From Clostridiaceae bacterium UBA4839 (GTDB lineage: Bacteria; Bacillota; Clostridia; Clostridiales; Caloramatoraceae), in assembly GCA_002400085.1 (NCBI GenBank), contig DHEX01000147.1:16105-30999 (forward strand): a stretch of 14,895 bases of DNA, read 5' to 3'. Every line of letters starts with the position of its first letter. Positions within the stretch are counted from its first letter, which is position 1. Position numbers and translations under genes: made by a program. Of this stretch, positions 1-7,117 are shown one piece after another. A model generated the notes under the pieces. That model ran no database searches and was not told the DNA's origin. It was given only the letters and a program-made list of their open reading frames with translations.

Positions 1-638
1 TTAAAATATATATCAAAGCATTCATTAATTTTTAGTTTTCCAAGCTTATCCACAATATCTAACAATTTTTCTAAAATTTCAATTTCATTGTTTAATGTAA
101 TAAAATATCCTTCAATATCTTTACTTGAGGCTAGAATCCTTGGATACTGCTTTGTATAGGACAATTTAGTTATATATTTTAAATCTTCAATAATATCATC
201 ATCTATGTAATATTTTACAGATGCTAATTTAATTAATAGCTGCGAATCATAAATAATTAAATGTACATTGACAAATTTATTCGTAATTATTTGTTTTAAA
301 TAATAGATATCCTTTTCATTTTTTAAATTGAAAGAATATTTATAAACCTTTTTATAGTTTAAAATATTAATTTGAACTGCTGGTCCATCTATATAATTTA
401 TTATATTTAAACTTTTAGGCTGTTTTAATAAAGCTTCAAAATCACTCATGGAATCAATCCTAAATACTATATTTACCTCATGACTGGTATCTGAATAAAG
501 TATCAAATCATTATATTTTAAGCTTTTATATAAAAAATAATATTCCCTGTGGCTTAAGTTCTCCAATCCCCCATTTATATCAATTTTAGTATAAAAATCT
601 TCTTGTGCTTTTAAAAATAATTCTTCGATTTTATCCAT
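1..638 (-). CDS. Unrecognised protein, 3' end beyond window
   Basis: The reading frame opens with ATG at 638 and stays open for 212 codons to the left edge, so the C-terminus is missing. It is preceded by a good ribosome binding site (TGGAGG, 7 bases before the ATG) and an extended -10 promoter at 675-703, which together support a real gene. The protein begins MDKIEELFLKAQEDF and is rich in Ile, Lys, Tyr and Asp. It has no signal peptide, no clear membrane segment and no cysteine-rich or nucleotide-binding motif. The middle, roughly residues 50-140, alternates short hydrophobic runs such as VNIVFRI and VNVHLIIY, suggesting beta strands; residues 180-205 look helical. I do not recognise a family. 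The base composition matches the neighbouring genes, so there is no sign of recent transfer. Confidence 0.8.
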   Translation of the reverse strand, partial: MDKIEELFLKAQEDFYTKIDINGGLENLSHREYYFLYKSLKYNDLILYSDTSHEVNIVFRIDSMSDFEALLKQPKSLNIINYIDGPAVQINILNYKKVYKYSFNLKNEKDIYYLKQIITNKFVNVHLIIYDSQLLIKLASVKYYIDDDIIEDLKYITKLSYTKQYPRILASSKDIEGYFITLNNEIEILEKLLDIVDKLGKLKINECFDIYF

Positions 639-674
639 AATGTACCTCCATTTAAGCTGCCGCCTTACTATAAA

Positions 675-703
675 ATTATAGCATATTCGCATATAAATAA
701 CAT
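675..703 (-). promoter_or_regulatory. Extended -10 promoter of the leftmost gene
   Basis: Read on the minus strand there is ATGTTA (-35, 698-703), a 17-base spacer and TATAAT (-10, 675-680), with TGC just before the -10 making an extended -10. It lies about 37 bases upstream of the ATG at 638. The spacer contains ATATGC twice, separated by two bases, close to the -10. Confidence 0.6.
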
Positions 704-757
704 TCAAAAATTTAATCATACTACAATTCACAATTTAAAATCATTAATGAACATAGC

Positions 758-903
758 GTAGGGAACGATCTTGACCGTTCCGTTGATGAATGGGCGAAGT
801 TGAGAGGACGAAACGGTGCCAACACCTAATGACAATCCCATTCTGTGGTATTTGCAGGACAATCTGAATTTGGTGGGGCGGAACGGTCAAGACCGCTCCC
901 TAC
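758..903. repeat. REP/BIME-like repeat cluster, copy 1
   Basis: Two GC-rich palindromic units face each other. The left unit (758-782) and the inverted right unit (878-903) each start, on their own strand, with GTAG followed by a hairpin of about 8 bp with a CTTG loop (GGAGCGGT / ACCGTTCC type; the left unit has one stem mismatch). Between them lies a decayed partial unit (about 812-824). A GTAG head at the foot of a small hairpin is the known signature of REP elements handled by RAYT transposases, and inverted pairs of such units form BIMEs. The right unit is identical over 26 bases to those at 9916-9941 and 11957-11982. The rest of the 551-base gap 639-1189 holds only the leftmost gene's promoter, the RAYT-like remnant at 905-1000 and the pncB leader. 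Confidence 0.75.
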
Positions 904-904
904 C

Positions 905-1000
905 ATTCAAACTATTCGTAATGAACAGGAATATCAGAAAATTTTGGAATGCATTGACACAAATCCGTTGTTATGACACGGCGATTGCTATTATTCGTAA
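905..1000 (+). pseudogene. Decayed 3' end of a REP-associated (RAYT/IS200-like) transposase
   Basis: Beginning two bases after the right REP unit, this frame reads IQTIRNEQEYQKI, then LECIDTNPLL, an in-frame TGA at 974-976, HGDCYYS and TAA at 998-1000. RAYT proteins (IS200-like Y1 transposases, COG1943) typically end with a sequence of the form IRNE-x-EY-x-KI-x-x-YI-x-x-NPL-x-W followed by a charged, Tyr-rich tail. The TGA stands exactly where the conserved Trp (TGG) is expected, so one G-to-A change would explain it. The catalytic HUH motif and tyrosine are absent because only the last 30 or so codons remain. The next repeat cluster has the same flank (22 of 24 bases at 9997-10020). The similarity is judged from memory of the family, and the fragment is short. 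Confidence 0.5.
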
Positions 1001-1069
1001 TTCACATTCTTCTTAAATTGCGAATTGAGGTTTAATCATAGTGATTTACTGTAAGACCTATATCAACGC

Positions 1070-1098
1070 TTGTAATAACTTTTATTTAGTATTAAAAT
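1070..1098 (+). promoter_or_regulatory. Candidate pncB promoter
   Basis: TTGTAA (1070-1075), a 17-base spacer and TAAAAT (1093-1098) form a reasonable vegetative promoter. It would give a leader of about 85 bases before pncB that includes the hairpin at 1150-1166. The region is very AT-rich, so chance matches are common. Confidence 0.4.
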
Positions 1099-1149
1099 TA
1101 ATATATGTTTATTTTTGTATAAAATTATTAATTGGGTAAGACGATTCTA

Positions 1150-1166
1150 AGACTCAGGTGGAGTCT
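1150..1166 (+). promoter_or_regulatory. Leader hairpin just upstream of the pncB start
   Basis: AGACTC and GAGTCT form a 6-bp stem around the loop AGGTG. The hairpin ends about 9 bases before the true ribosome binding site (AAGGAGG at 1174-1180). The loop and 3' arm contain AGGTGGAG, itself similar to a ribosome binding site. This could be a small cis-regulatory element or a protein-binding site. It does not match any riboswitch class I can identify. Confidence 0.35.
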
Positions 1167-1189
1167 GCTTAATAAGGAGGATTAAAACA

Positions 1190-2662
1190 ATGGGTTACAA
1201 TTTTGACTGGAAAGAAGATAGAAATCTTACTCTTCTTGTCGATTATTATGAACTTACCATGGGTAACGGGTATCTTAAAAATGGTGTGGGAAACAAAATA
1301 GTTTATTTTGATATGTATTTTAGGCGAATACCTGACAATGGTGGATTTTGTATCATGGCAGGAGTACAGCAATTGATCGAATATATGAAAAATCTTAAAT
1401 TCACTGATGAAGATATTAAATATTTAAAAAGCAAAACAGATTTTTCAGAAGAGTTTTTAAACTATCTCGAAAATTTTAAATTTGAATGTGATGTATGGGC
1501 AATACCAGAAGGTACACCAGTATTCCCTAATGAACCCCTTGTAATAGTAAGAGGTCCTGCTATACAAGCTCAGTTCCTTGAAACAATGGTTTTATTATCA
1601 ATAAACCATCAAACACTTATTGCTACTAAAGCTAATAGAATTGTCCGTGCAGCTGATGGAAGAGGTGTTATGGAATTTGGTTCAAGAAGAGCTCAAGGAT
1701 ATGATGGTGCAATTTTTGGTGCAAGAGCATCTTATATTGGAGGCTGTATAGGAACAGCATGCACAATTTGTGATAAAATGTTTGGTATTCCTGCAGTAGG
1801 TACTATGGCCCACAGCTGGATTCAATTATTTGATAATGAATTAGAAGCCTTCAGATCATGGGCAAGGACTTATCCTAAAAACTGCTTACTTCTTGTAGAT
1901 ACATACAATGTTTTAAAGTCTGGTGTACCAAACGCAATTAAAGTTTTTAAAGAAGAACTTGTTCCTAAAGGAATAAGACCAGCAGGAATTAGAATTGACA
2001 GCGGTGATATTAAATATTTAACTGAAAAATCAAGAAAAATGCTGGATGATGCTGGTTTTAAAGATGCTAAAATAATAGTATCAAATTCTTTAGATGAATA
2101 TTTAATTAGAGATATTTTGTCCCAGGGAGCAAAAATTGATGGATTTGGTGTTGGCGAAAGGCTTATAACAGCGAAATCAGAGCCGGTCTTTGGGGGAGTT
2201 TATAAACTGGTTGCTGTAGAGGATGAGAATGGTTCCATTATCCCCAAAATTAAAATAAGTGAAAATGAAGAAAAAATAACAAACCCCGGCTTTAAGCAAG
2301 TTTATAGGCTATATGATAAAGAGACGAACAAAGCAATTGCAGATTTAATTACTCTTTCAGATGAATCTATTGATGAAACTTCGCCCCTTGAAATATTCCA
2401 CCCTATTCATACATGGAAAAGAAAAACTCTTAATAATTTTTATGCTAAAAAGCTAATGGTAAAGATTTTTGATAAGGGAAAATGTGTTTATAATTCCCCT
2501 TCTGTATCTGAAATACGTTCTAATTGTTTAAATCAGCTTAATACAATGTGGGATGAAGTTTTAAGATTTGAAAATCCTCATGAATATTATGTTGACTTAT
2601 CAAAAAAACTTTGGAATACAAAGCATAATTTATTAGATAAATACTTATCTGCTTTTCGATAA
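1190..2662 (+). CDS. pncB: Nicotinate phosphoribosyltransferase
   Basis: This enzyme joins nicotinate to PRPP, with ATP hydrolysis, giving nicotinate mononucleotide in the Preiss-Handler branch of NAD salvage in the cytoplasm. At 490 residues it is the usual length. Visible family signatures are DYYELTM (18-24), EFGSRRAQ (162-169), GTMAHSW with the catalytic His208 that is phosphorylated in the reaction, RIDSGD (268-273), SNSLDE (298-303) and GFGVGERL (318-325), which form the substrate and phosphate sites of the type II PRTase fold. The start is secure: AAGGAGG lies 9 bases before the ATG. The gene stands alone on the plus strand, with a candidate promoter and leader hairpin upstream and a strong hairpin immediately downstream, so it is probably monocistronic. 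CinA, another pyridine nucleotide salvage protein, lies 9 kb away. Confidence 0.97.
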   Translation: MGYNFDWKEDRNLTLLVDYYELTMGNGYLKNGVGNKIVYFDMYFRRIPDNGGFCIMAGVQQLIEYMKNLKFTDEDIKYLKSKTDFSEEFLNYLENFKFECDVWAIPEGTPVFPNEPLVIVRGPAIQAQFLETMVLLSINHQTLIATKANRIVRAADGRGVMEFGSRRAQGYDGAIFGARASYIGGCIGTACTICDKMFGIPAVGTMAHSWIQLFDNELEAFRSWARTYPKNCLLLVDTYNVLKSGVPNAIKVFKEELVPKGIRPAGIRIDSGDIKYLTEKSRKMLDDAGFKDAKIIVSNSLDEYLIRDILSQGAKIDGFGVGERLITAKSEPVFGGVYKLVAVEDENGSIIPKIKISENEEKITNPGFKQVYRLYDKETNKAIADLITLSDESIDETSPLEIFHPIHTWKRKTLNNFYAKKLMVKIFDKGKCVYNSPSVSEIRSNCLNQLNTMWDEVLRFENPHEYYVDLSKKLWNTKHNLLDKYLSAFR

Positions 2663-2665
2663 ATT

Positions 2666-2728
2666 TTAATAGGGGCTGCGTCAAAAGTCAATTAGAAATA
2701 ATTAACTTTTGATACAAGCCCCTATTAA
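2666..2728 (+). terminator. Three-tier hairpin after pncB, probable terminator
   Basis: Starting 4 bases after the pncB stop, 12 bp (2666-2677 with 2717-2728), 8 bp (2681-2688 with 2705-2712) and 5 bp (2690-2694 with 2699-2703) stack into one long stem capped by a GAAA tetraloop. The trailing sequence ATTTAT is only a weak U-tract. The hairpin lies between convergent genes and could stop transcription from either side. Confidence 0.6.
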
Positions 2729-2736
2729 TTTATCCG

Positions 2737-2812
2737 ATGGCTACCATCCGTAAATATCCCGCTTAACGCGGAATCTAATGGCTGTTACGCCCCTGGATCG
2801 GCTCTTCTAAGA
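2737..2812. repeat. Structured dispersed repeat, copy A (degenerate)
   Basis: This stretch aligns with 13381-13455. Shared blocks are TACCATCCGTAA, a TTAA at the hairpin tip, CGCCCCT, ATCGGCT and a TAAG end. Here the central stem has decayed to a short CCGC/GCGG hairpin around 2758-2771. On the minus strand it begins about 8 bases after the stop codon of the 2820-4163 gene, the same placement and orientation as copy B after cobO. It may act as a terminator or mRNA 3'-end structure, or be a small mobile palindrome. Confidence 0.6.
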
Positions 2813-2819
2813 CGCCCCC

Positions 2820-4163
2820 TTATGCTTTTCCCATATGCTGGAGCTTTGCTTCGTATGTAGCTATATCCTCTTCAAGTTTAAGCTTTTTACAGCAAAGAAC
2901 AAGATAATACAAAATGGATTTCGAAGTCTTTCCCCTTTTTGAAGAGTTTTCATATCCATACTTTAGCACGGAATACGCATATTTATAGCTCTTTTTTAAA
3001 AGCAAAATCTGTCCTAAATAATCCCACATGACAGTGTGTCCACCATAGACTAAAATATAACTTAATATATCCTTCTCTGCCTCATCATATTCCTTATTTT
3101 TCATTTCTGCTTCAATTATATTTACTTTTGTTCTCATATTACTTATTTCATCTTTATATATTTCTTTTAAAATTTCCTGACCAAAATCACTGACAGTATA
3201 TGTTATACCCTCCTCAGCATCAAAGCATCTGTCTAAAATTCCCAGTCCCTTGAAGCATATAATAAAAATATATTTGCTGTCACTATGGGTCTCTGCCCTA
3301 ACTACTCTGTATTTTTCTGATGCCGTTTCAATTAGTATGTCTTCCTGATTTATATTATTTAAATTCTGCGGCAATATACTTAATTTATTCCTTTTATAAA
3401 ATACAGAGGCCATAATCTTTATATATTCTCTTATGTCAAAACTTGAGTTTGAATTTTTTTCACTGAAAATATATTCCCACTTAACTTCATATAAAAGCAT
3501 ATAAAGTATAGCTGCATATTGCTCCTCAATTGAAAGTCTTGAAAAAACTCTTCCTCTTTTTGTGGTTTCATATACATTCCCTTTTTTCTCAATAAGGCTT
3601 AAATTAATTAATGCTTCTCTTAAAATTTCAGTATCAATTTCTTCTTCCATTTTTTGAACTGGTATATCATTTAGCAATTTATCTACTAATTTTAATGTTG
3701 AAAAATCATAAACATTTACATCCTCAACTATTTTTACAATTTCTGAAGTAAATCTAAGAGAAAGAATATCTTTAAAATATTCCTTACTGTCATCTCTTCT
3801 TCCAGTCATCCTGTCATACTTATCTAAATAATAATCAACATTTGAAAACATTTTTTTATAATGAGCTATTTTCCCGCCTTTAATAAGCCTTTGTGATTTG
3901 AGAAATTCTGTCATTTCAAGGAGACCCTTCAGCATTTTAGGAATTCCTTCTCTGCCTCCAAGCTTATTATCAATTACTTCAGTCATATCTGTAAATTCTT
4001 CAAAAGTAAAAGTATCTATATTTTCAATGCTTTCTTGAAAATAAAACAATACCTCTGATGACAAAAGCTCCACTACTTTAATGTTATAGTTAACTGTTTC
4101 CTCATCAATTCCCTTATCTATCATATACTGTTTAAATGAATTTATTTTTTCCTTATCCGTCAT
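2820..4163 (-). CDS. Unrecognised protein with helical repeats
   Basis: This is a 447-residue soluble protein with no signal peptide or membrane segment. The start at 4163 is supported by AGGTGG 7 bases upstream. The N-terminus (about 1-45, FKQYMIDKGIDEETVNYNIKV) is a helical segment. Residues about 185-210 (REALINLSLIEKKGNVYETTKRGR) resemble a winged-helix wing, and residues 315-330 (TYTVSDFGQEIL) repeat a similar strand-turn-helix pattern. The last 110 residues (about 335-445) form paired helices with TPR-like spacing (EYDEAEKDILSYIL, then SYKYAYSVLKYGYE). I cannot assign a family or function; the wing-like segments and the helical repeats suggest a regulatory or scaffold role. It follows the 4224-4646 gene by 60 bases on the same strand, so the two may be co-transcribed. 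A structured repeat follows the stop codon directly. Confidence 0.75.
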   Translation of the reverse strand: MTDKEKINSFKQYMIDKGIDEETVNYNIKVVELLSSEVLFYFQESIENIDTFTFEEFTDMTEVIDNKLGGREGIPKMLKGLLEMTEFLKSQRLIKGGKIAHYKKMFSNVDYYLDKYDRMTGRRDDSKEYFKDILSLRFTSEIVKIVEDVNVYDFSTLKLVDKLLNDIPVQKMEEEIDTEILREALINLSLIEKKGNVYETTKRGRVFSRLSIEEQYAAILYMLLYEVKWEYIFSEKNSNSSFDIREYIKIMASVFYKRNKLSILPQNLNNINQEDILIETASEKYRVVRAETHSDSKYIFIICFKGLGILDRCFDAEEGITYTVSDFGQEILKEIYKDEISNMRTKVNIIEAEMKNKEYDEAEKDILSYILVYGGHTVMWDYLGQILLLKKSYKYAYSVLKYGYENSSKRGKTSKSILYYLVLCCKKLKLEEDIATYEAKLQHMGKA

Positions 4164-4223
4164 ATAAACACCACCTAACTATAAGTTATTGTTTATATTA
4201 TTGGCATATAAGGAAAACTTTAA

Positions 4224-4646
4224 TCACTTTATACAATATTTATTTTCAAAATAATTTATGCATAAATCTATATTTTGAATCCCTGCACTGTTTATAAATA
4301 GCTTTATCCTGCTTTTTTCAACTTCTCTAACTATTATGTCTTCAATTTCAACTTCACCATATGGTAAACCACATTCACTTTCAGGTATATTTACCCTGTC
4401 CCTTATAATAGTTAAAACTCCAAAAATCTTATGCTTCATTGCATAAGCATAATTAAAAACATCTAAAGTTATAAATTCTAATGAATCATAGGGACTGGAA
4501 TAAAAATATCTGTAAATTATATTTTCATCAATATCGCTGCATTTTTCAATTTGCATATCATAATACATTAAATTTTTTTTATTTTTTAGTGCTTCTTGAA
4601 TTTTATTTTTTTGTGCATATATTTGCTCATTTGAAACAATGTTCAT
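4224..4646 (-). CDS. Unrecognised 140-residue protein
   Basis: I chose the ATG at 4646 (MNIVSNEQIYAQ), preceded by GGGGG at 7 bases. The frame is open further upstream to 4763, but that extension runs through the terminator palindrome of the neighbouring operon and is very unlikely to be translated. The protein is acidic-to-neutral and soluble. A helical N-terminus (residues 5-25) is followed by mixed strands, a short hydrophobic helix or strand (about 73-82, IFGVLTIIRD) and a region rich in Glu and Ile (97-110). There are no recognisable catalytic motifs; three cysteines (35, 92, 129) are not arranged as a metal site. The gene sits just downstream of a strong terminator and upstream of the 447-residue gene, so it probably has its own promoter; TATAAT-like sequence is present near 4675-4682, without a convincing -35. 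Confidence 0.65.
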   Translation of the reverse strand: MNIVSNEQIYAQKNKIQEALKNKKNLMYYDMQIEKCSDIDENIIYRYFYSSPYDSLEFITLDVFNYAYAMKHKIFGVLTIIRDRVNIPESECGLPYGEVEIEDIIVREVEKSRIKLFINSAGIQNIDLCINYFENKYCIK

Positions 4647-4709
4647 TATTTTTCCCCCAAAAATTTCATATTGTATTATAAGAATATCACAAATGACATT
4701 CTTCTTCAA

Positions 4710-4782
4710 AATAAAAAAGTGCCAGCCTCTTGACATTTGACATTTAAAATTTTTAAATGTCAAATGTCAAGAGGCTAGCACT
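4710..4782 (-). terminator. Very long palindromic terminator of the hydrogenase-like operon
   Basis: The arms 4718-4749 and 4751-4782 pair over 32 positions with one C/A mismatch (4723/4777) and a single central base at 4750. On the minus strand the stem is followed by six T residues (4713-4718 in complement) and TATTTT. It begins 9 bases after the PHP gene stop codon. This is the layout of an intrinsic terminator, but the stem is far longer than needed. Confidence 0.85.
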
Positions 4783-4791
4783 GAAGATATG

Positions 4792-5502
4792 TTAACTGTT
4801 TAGTTTTTTTATAATGGATTCAAGACTAAAACTTTCTACATTTATGTACATTTCACGCTCTGATATATCTCCAAGATAATGTGCATCAGAAGATTTTATA
4901 AACCTGTAGTCTTCATTTATTAATTTCATTTTAATAAGCCTGTAAAGCCCTTCCATGGTATGATATTCAACTGTTTTAATGTTTGAATTAGGAGGCATAA
5001 AGCCAAGACTTGTAATAACACTAAAACCGTCCCTGTCAATGTGGGCAGGAATAAAAGCTCCTCCCATATTACATACAGCATAGCAAGCATCATCAAAGGA
5101 AATAAGTGTTGATGTGAGCAGCATCCTTTCACATGTCCCCATATATTCATCCTTAGAATTTAAAATCAGCTGCCTGCCAAACAGTTCTTCCTTATTTTTA
5201 ATTTCAGGCATATTTTTATATACATAATCCTGAAATGATAATGCTTTATCCACGCTGCTAAACAAACATAGGGCATGAATATCCTCTCTTGTTTGAATCT
5301 CCATACCCGGAATGACCATAAGTCCAATCCTCTTACCTGCTTCAACGCAGGCCGCAGTATTTTCACAGCTATTGTGATCAGTTACAGCAATAGCATCCAG
5401 TCCCTTTAGCTTAGCCATATTTACAATGTTTTGCGGAGTCATGTCATCATCACCGCAGGGCGAAAGTGCAGAATGTATATGTAAATCACAATACAGTTTC
5501 AT
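4792..5502 (-). CDS. PHP-domain phosphoesterase
   Basis: PHP proteins are metal-dependent phosphoesterases related to histidinol phosphatase and the proofreading domain of bacterial polymerase III. At 236 residues this is a stand-alone PHP domain. The metal-binding set appears complete: DLHIHS (His8, His10), TDHNS (Asp42, His43), GMEI (Glu68), His76, PAHID (His154) and SSDAHYLGD (Asp206, His208). It is therefore probably active, on an unknown phosphate ester or nucleotide. The gene starts one base after the stop codon of the upstream DRTGG-like gene, so it is translationally coupled, and it is the last gene before the long terminator. Stand-alone PHP proteins are known neighbours of clostridial hydrogenase-associated HATPase and DRTGG genes, which suits a signal-degrading role, but that role is inferred. 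Confidence 0.9.
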   Translation of the reverse strand: MKLYCDLHIHSALSPCGDDDMTPQNIVNMAKLKGLDAIAVTDHNSCENTAACVEAGKRIGLMVIPGMEIQTREDIHALCLFSSVDKALSFQDYVYKNMPEIKNKEELFGRQLILNSKDEYMGTCERMLLTSTLISFDDACYAVCNMGGAFIPAHIDRDGFSVITSLGFMPPNSNIKTVEYHTMEGLYRLIKMKLINEDYRFIKSSDAHYLGDISEREMYINVESFSLESIIKKLNS

Positions 5503-5503
5503 T

Positions 5504-5833
5504 TTATATCAAACTGCTCAATTTGCTGCAAATTAAATATGCATTATCCTTTGACTGTAATATTGGTATAGATTCCTGATTGGATTTATCAATAGTAACA
5601 GGTTCAACCTCTATAGATTCAGGAATTATAATGCATGACATCTCAAGTAAGGATGCTACTGCAACTATATTAGGGTGAACTTGAACTGTTATCCATGCAT
5701 CATTTTTGCTTCCATGAGACATTACCCAGCTTAATAAATCACAGCAATATGCACCTTCAACATTGTTTTTCAGCCCTTTCTCCCCAGAAATGAGCTTGAG
5801 ATCAAGTTTGTCAGCTAAATCCTTCACTAACAT
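5504..5833 (-). CDS. DRTGG-like small domain protein (second copy)
   Basis: This 109-residue protein aligns with the 117-residue protein at 7540-7893. Both have an N-terminal helix (VKDLADKLDLKLISGE), a CDLLSWV/CDLMSDV motif (residues 31-37), a central strand-helix pair and a hydrophobic strand (CIIIPES, 67-73), then a short C-terminal helix. The family is related to the DRTGG domain found in some phosphotransacetylases and HPr-kinase-like proteins; the eponymous DRTGG residues are not preserved here. No catalytic site is visible, so a ligand-binding or protein-interaction role is most likely. A GGGGGAG site lies 9 bases before the ATG. An out-of-frame ATG just upstream (5838-5840) is ignored. 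The gene lies between the hydrogenase-like gene (40-base gap) and the PHP gene (1-base gap). Confidence 0.8.
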   Translation of the reverse strand: MLVKDLADKLDLKLISGEKGLKNNVEGAYCCDLLSWVMSHGSKNDAWITVQVHPNIVAVASLLEMSCIIIPESIEVEPVTIDKSNQESIPILQSKDNAYLICSKLSSLI

Positions 5834-5873
5834 TTTTCATATCTCCCCCTTCATTTAGCGCCAGACACCGCGG

Positions 5874-7103
5874 TCATCGGATAAATTTACATTCATTTAA
5901 AGATGATAACCCTTTTACAACATCTTCTGCAAAAGCCCTGCAGGATGGTGAGCCACATTGTCCGCAGTCATTTCCAGGAAGAGAGTTAATTATATTATTC
6001 ATATATTTCATTTTTTTAACCGCACTTTCAAAATCATCAGCAAGCTTAATATCATAATTTTTATTTATATTATTTTCAACTGTAAACTTATTTTTAAGTC
6101 CATCGCTTAATCCACCAAACCTATATTCAAAATTTATATGTTCGTTTAAATTTAAAGCAATTCTCTTTGCATTATAAGGATTTTCTACAAGCAAAACTCC
6201 CCCAACGCAGCCGCCATCACAGGCATAAGGCTCAACATATTTTACATCCCTAAACTTTCCGTTTTCAATATCATTTAACACCTTTATTACATTTTTAGTT
6301 CCATCTACTGAAATAAATTCATCCATTTCCATACTCCTACACTGTCCTCCGCTTACTGCCCATAAAACCCCTGTATATGACATATTAGTACTTTTCTCAG
6401 TATAGGAGCTCTTATTTTTATTCACATATTTTAATAAGCTTGGATATATATCACTCATAGGAATTGCTCCATTTATTTGCGACTTCCTGTTTAACGCAGT
6501 ATTTTTAACCTTCGTTATCCAAGATACACATGGGGTAATATAAAATATTCCTACATCTTCTGGCTTATAATTAAGTTTGGCATACTTTTCTCTTATAAGA
6601 GAAGCTGCTACTTCAATAGGTGTTAATACCTTAATTACATGCTCAATAAGAGTAGGATAATTTACTTCAATCAATCTAACCACTGCAGGGCAGAAAGATC
6701 CGATTACAGGTTTTGGTGTATTTTCTATTTCCTTCTTTATAATTTCAGAAACAATGTCGCAAGCATAAGTAATATCATATACTTCATCAAACCCAAGGCT
6801 TTTTACAGCTTCATTTATTAACGAAGGATTAATATAGCTGCCAAATTGAGTATATATGGTAACTGAAGGTATAACAACTTTTACTTTAAAATCTTTTATT
6901 GCTTCAATATCATCTAAATCAGCTTTATGAGCGTTATGTTGGCAGACTTTAATACATTCTCCGCAATCAATACATTTTTCTTCGTATATAACAGCTTTTG
7001 AATTTTTAAGCCTAATTGCTTCCATAGGACATTTTGTCATACATCTTGAGCATCCTATACAGTTTTCTTCAACAAGCTTTACAGAATGATATATCTCTTT
7101 CAT
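5874..7103 (-). CDS. Ferredoxin/[FeFe]-hydrogenase-like iron-sulfur protein
   Basis: The 409-residue protein has three parts. Residues 15-54 hold two [4Fe-4S] ferredoxin motifs (Cys15, 18, 21, 25 and Cys44, 47, 50, 54). Residues about 75-340 match the large-subunit C-terminal domain of [FeFe] hydrogenase. Residues 380-405 form a small Fe-S domain of the DCGQCG type (Cys380, 383, 388, 405; PF04060-like). In the hydrogenase part the four cysteines that hold the H-cluster cubane can be matched (Cys138 in GSFCP, Cys192 in TPC, Cys295 and Cys299 in ACDGGC). The proton-relay Cys is replaced by Phe137, the Lys that contacts the diiron site by Trp195, and the two nearby Met by Thr190 and Tyr293. H2 turnover is therefore doubtful; redox sensing or electron transfer is more likely. 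Upstream lies the HATPase gene (14-base gap). A related possibility is the group D/sensory hydrogenase-like class. Confidence 0.9.
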   Translation of the reverse strand: MKEIYHSVKLVEENCIGCSRCMTKCPMEAIRLKNSKAVIYEEKCIDCGECIKVCQHNAHKADLDDIEAIKDFKVKVVIPSVTIYTQFGSYINPSLINEAVKSLGFDEVYDITYACDIVSEIIKKEIENTPKPVIGSFCPAVVRLIEVNYPTLIEHVIKVLTPIEVAASLIREKYAKLNYKPEDVGIFYITPCVSWITKVKNTALNRKSQINGAIPMSDIYPSLLKYVNKNKSSYTEKSTNMSYTGVLWAVSGGQCRSMEMDEFISVDGTKNVIKVLNDIENGKFRDVKYVEPYACDGGCVGGVLLVENPYNAKRIALNLNEHINFEYRFGGLSDGLKNKFTVENNINKNYDIKLADDFESAVKKMKYMNNIINSLPGNDCGQCGSPSCRAFAEDVVKGLSSLNECKFIR

Positions 7104-7117
7104 AATATCACACCCTA

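Noticed and set aside
758..903. CRISPR array
   Set aside because: Repeats are inverted, few and unequally spaced, and no cas genes are present.
816..1016. Plus-strand open frame of 66 codons across REP cluster 1
   Set aside because: It runs through the palindromic units and is in a different frame from the RAYT-like remnant; no ribosome binding site or family similarity.
1150..1180. T-box or preQ1 riboswitch before pncB
   Set aside because: No T-box sequence and no preQ1-type loop or pairing pattern; only a simple hairpin is present.
4647..4763. N-terminal extension of the 140-residue gene
   Set aside because: It would begin inside the terminator palindrome and continue through its arm; the ATG at 4646 has the only plausible ribosome binding site.
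5874..7103. Catalytic hydrogenase subunit
   Set aside because: Residues around the diiron site are replaced and no partner subunit genes are nearby; a hydrogenase-like sensor or relay is the safer call.
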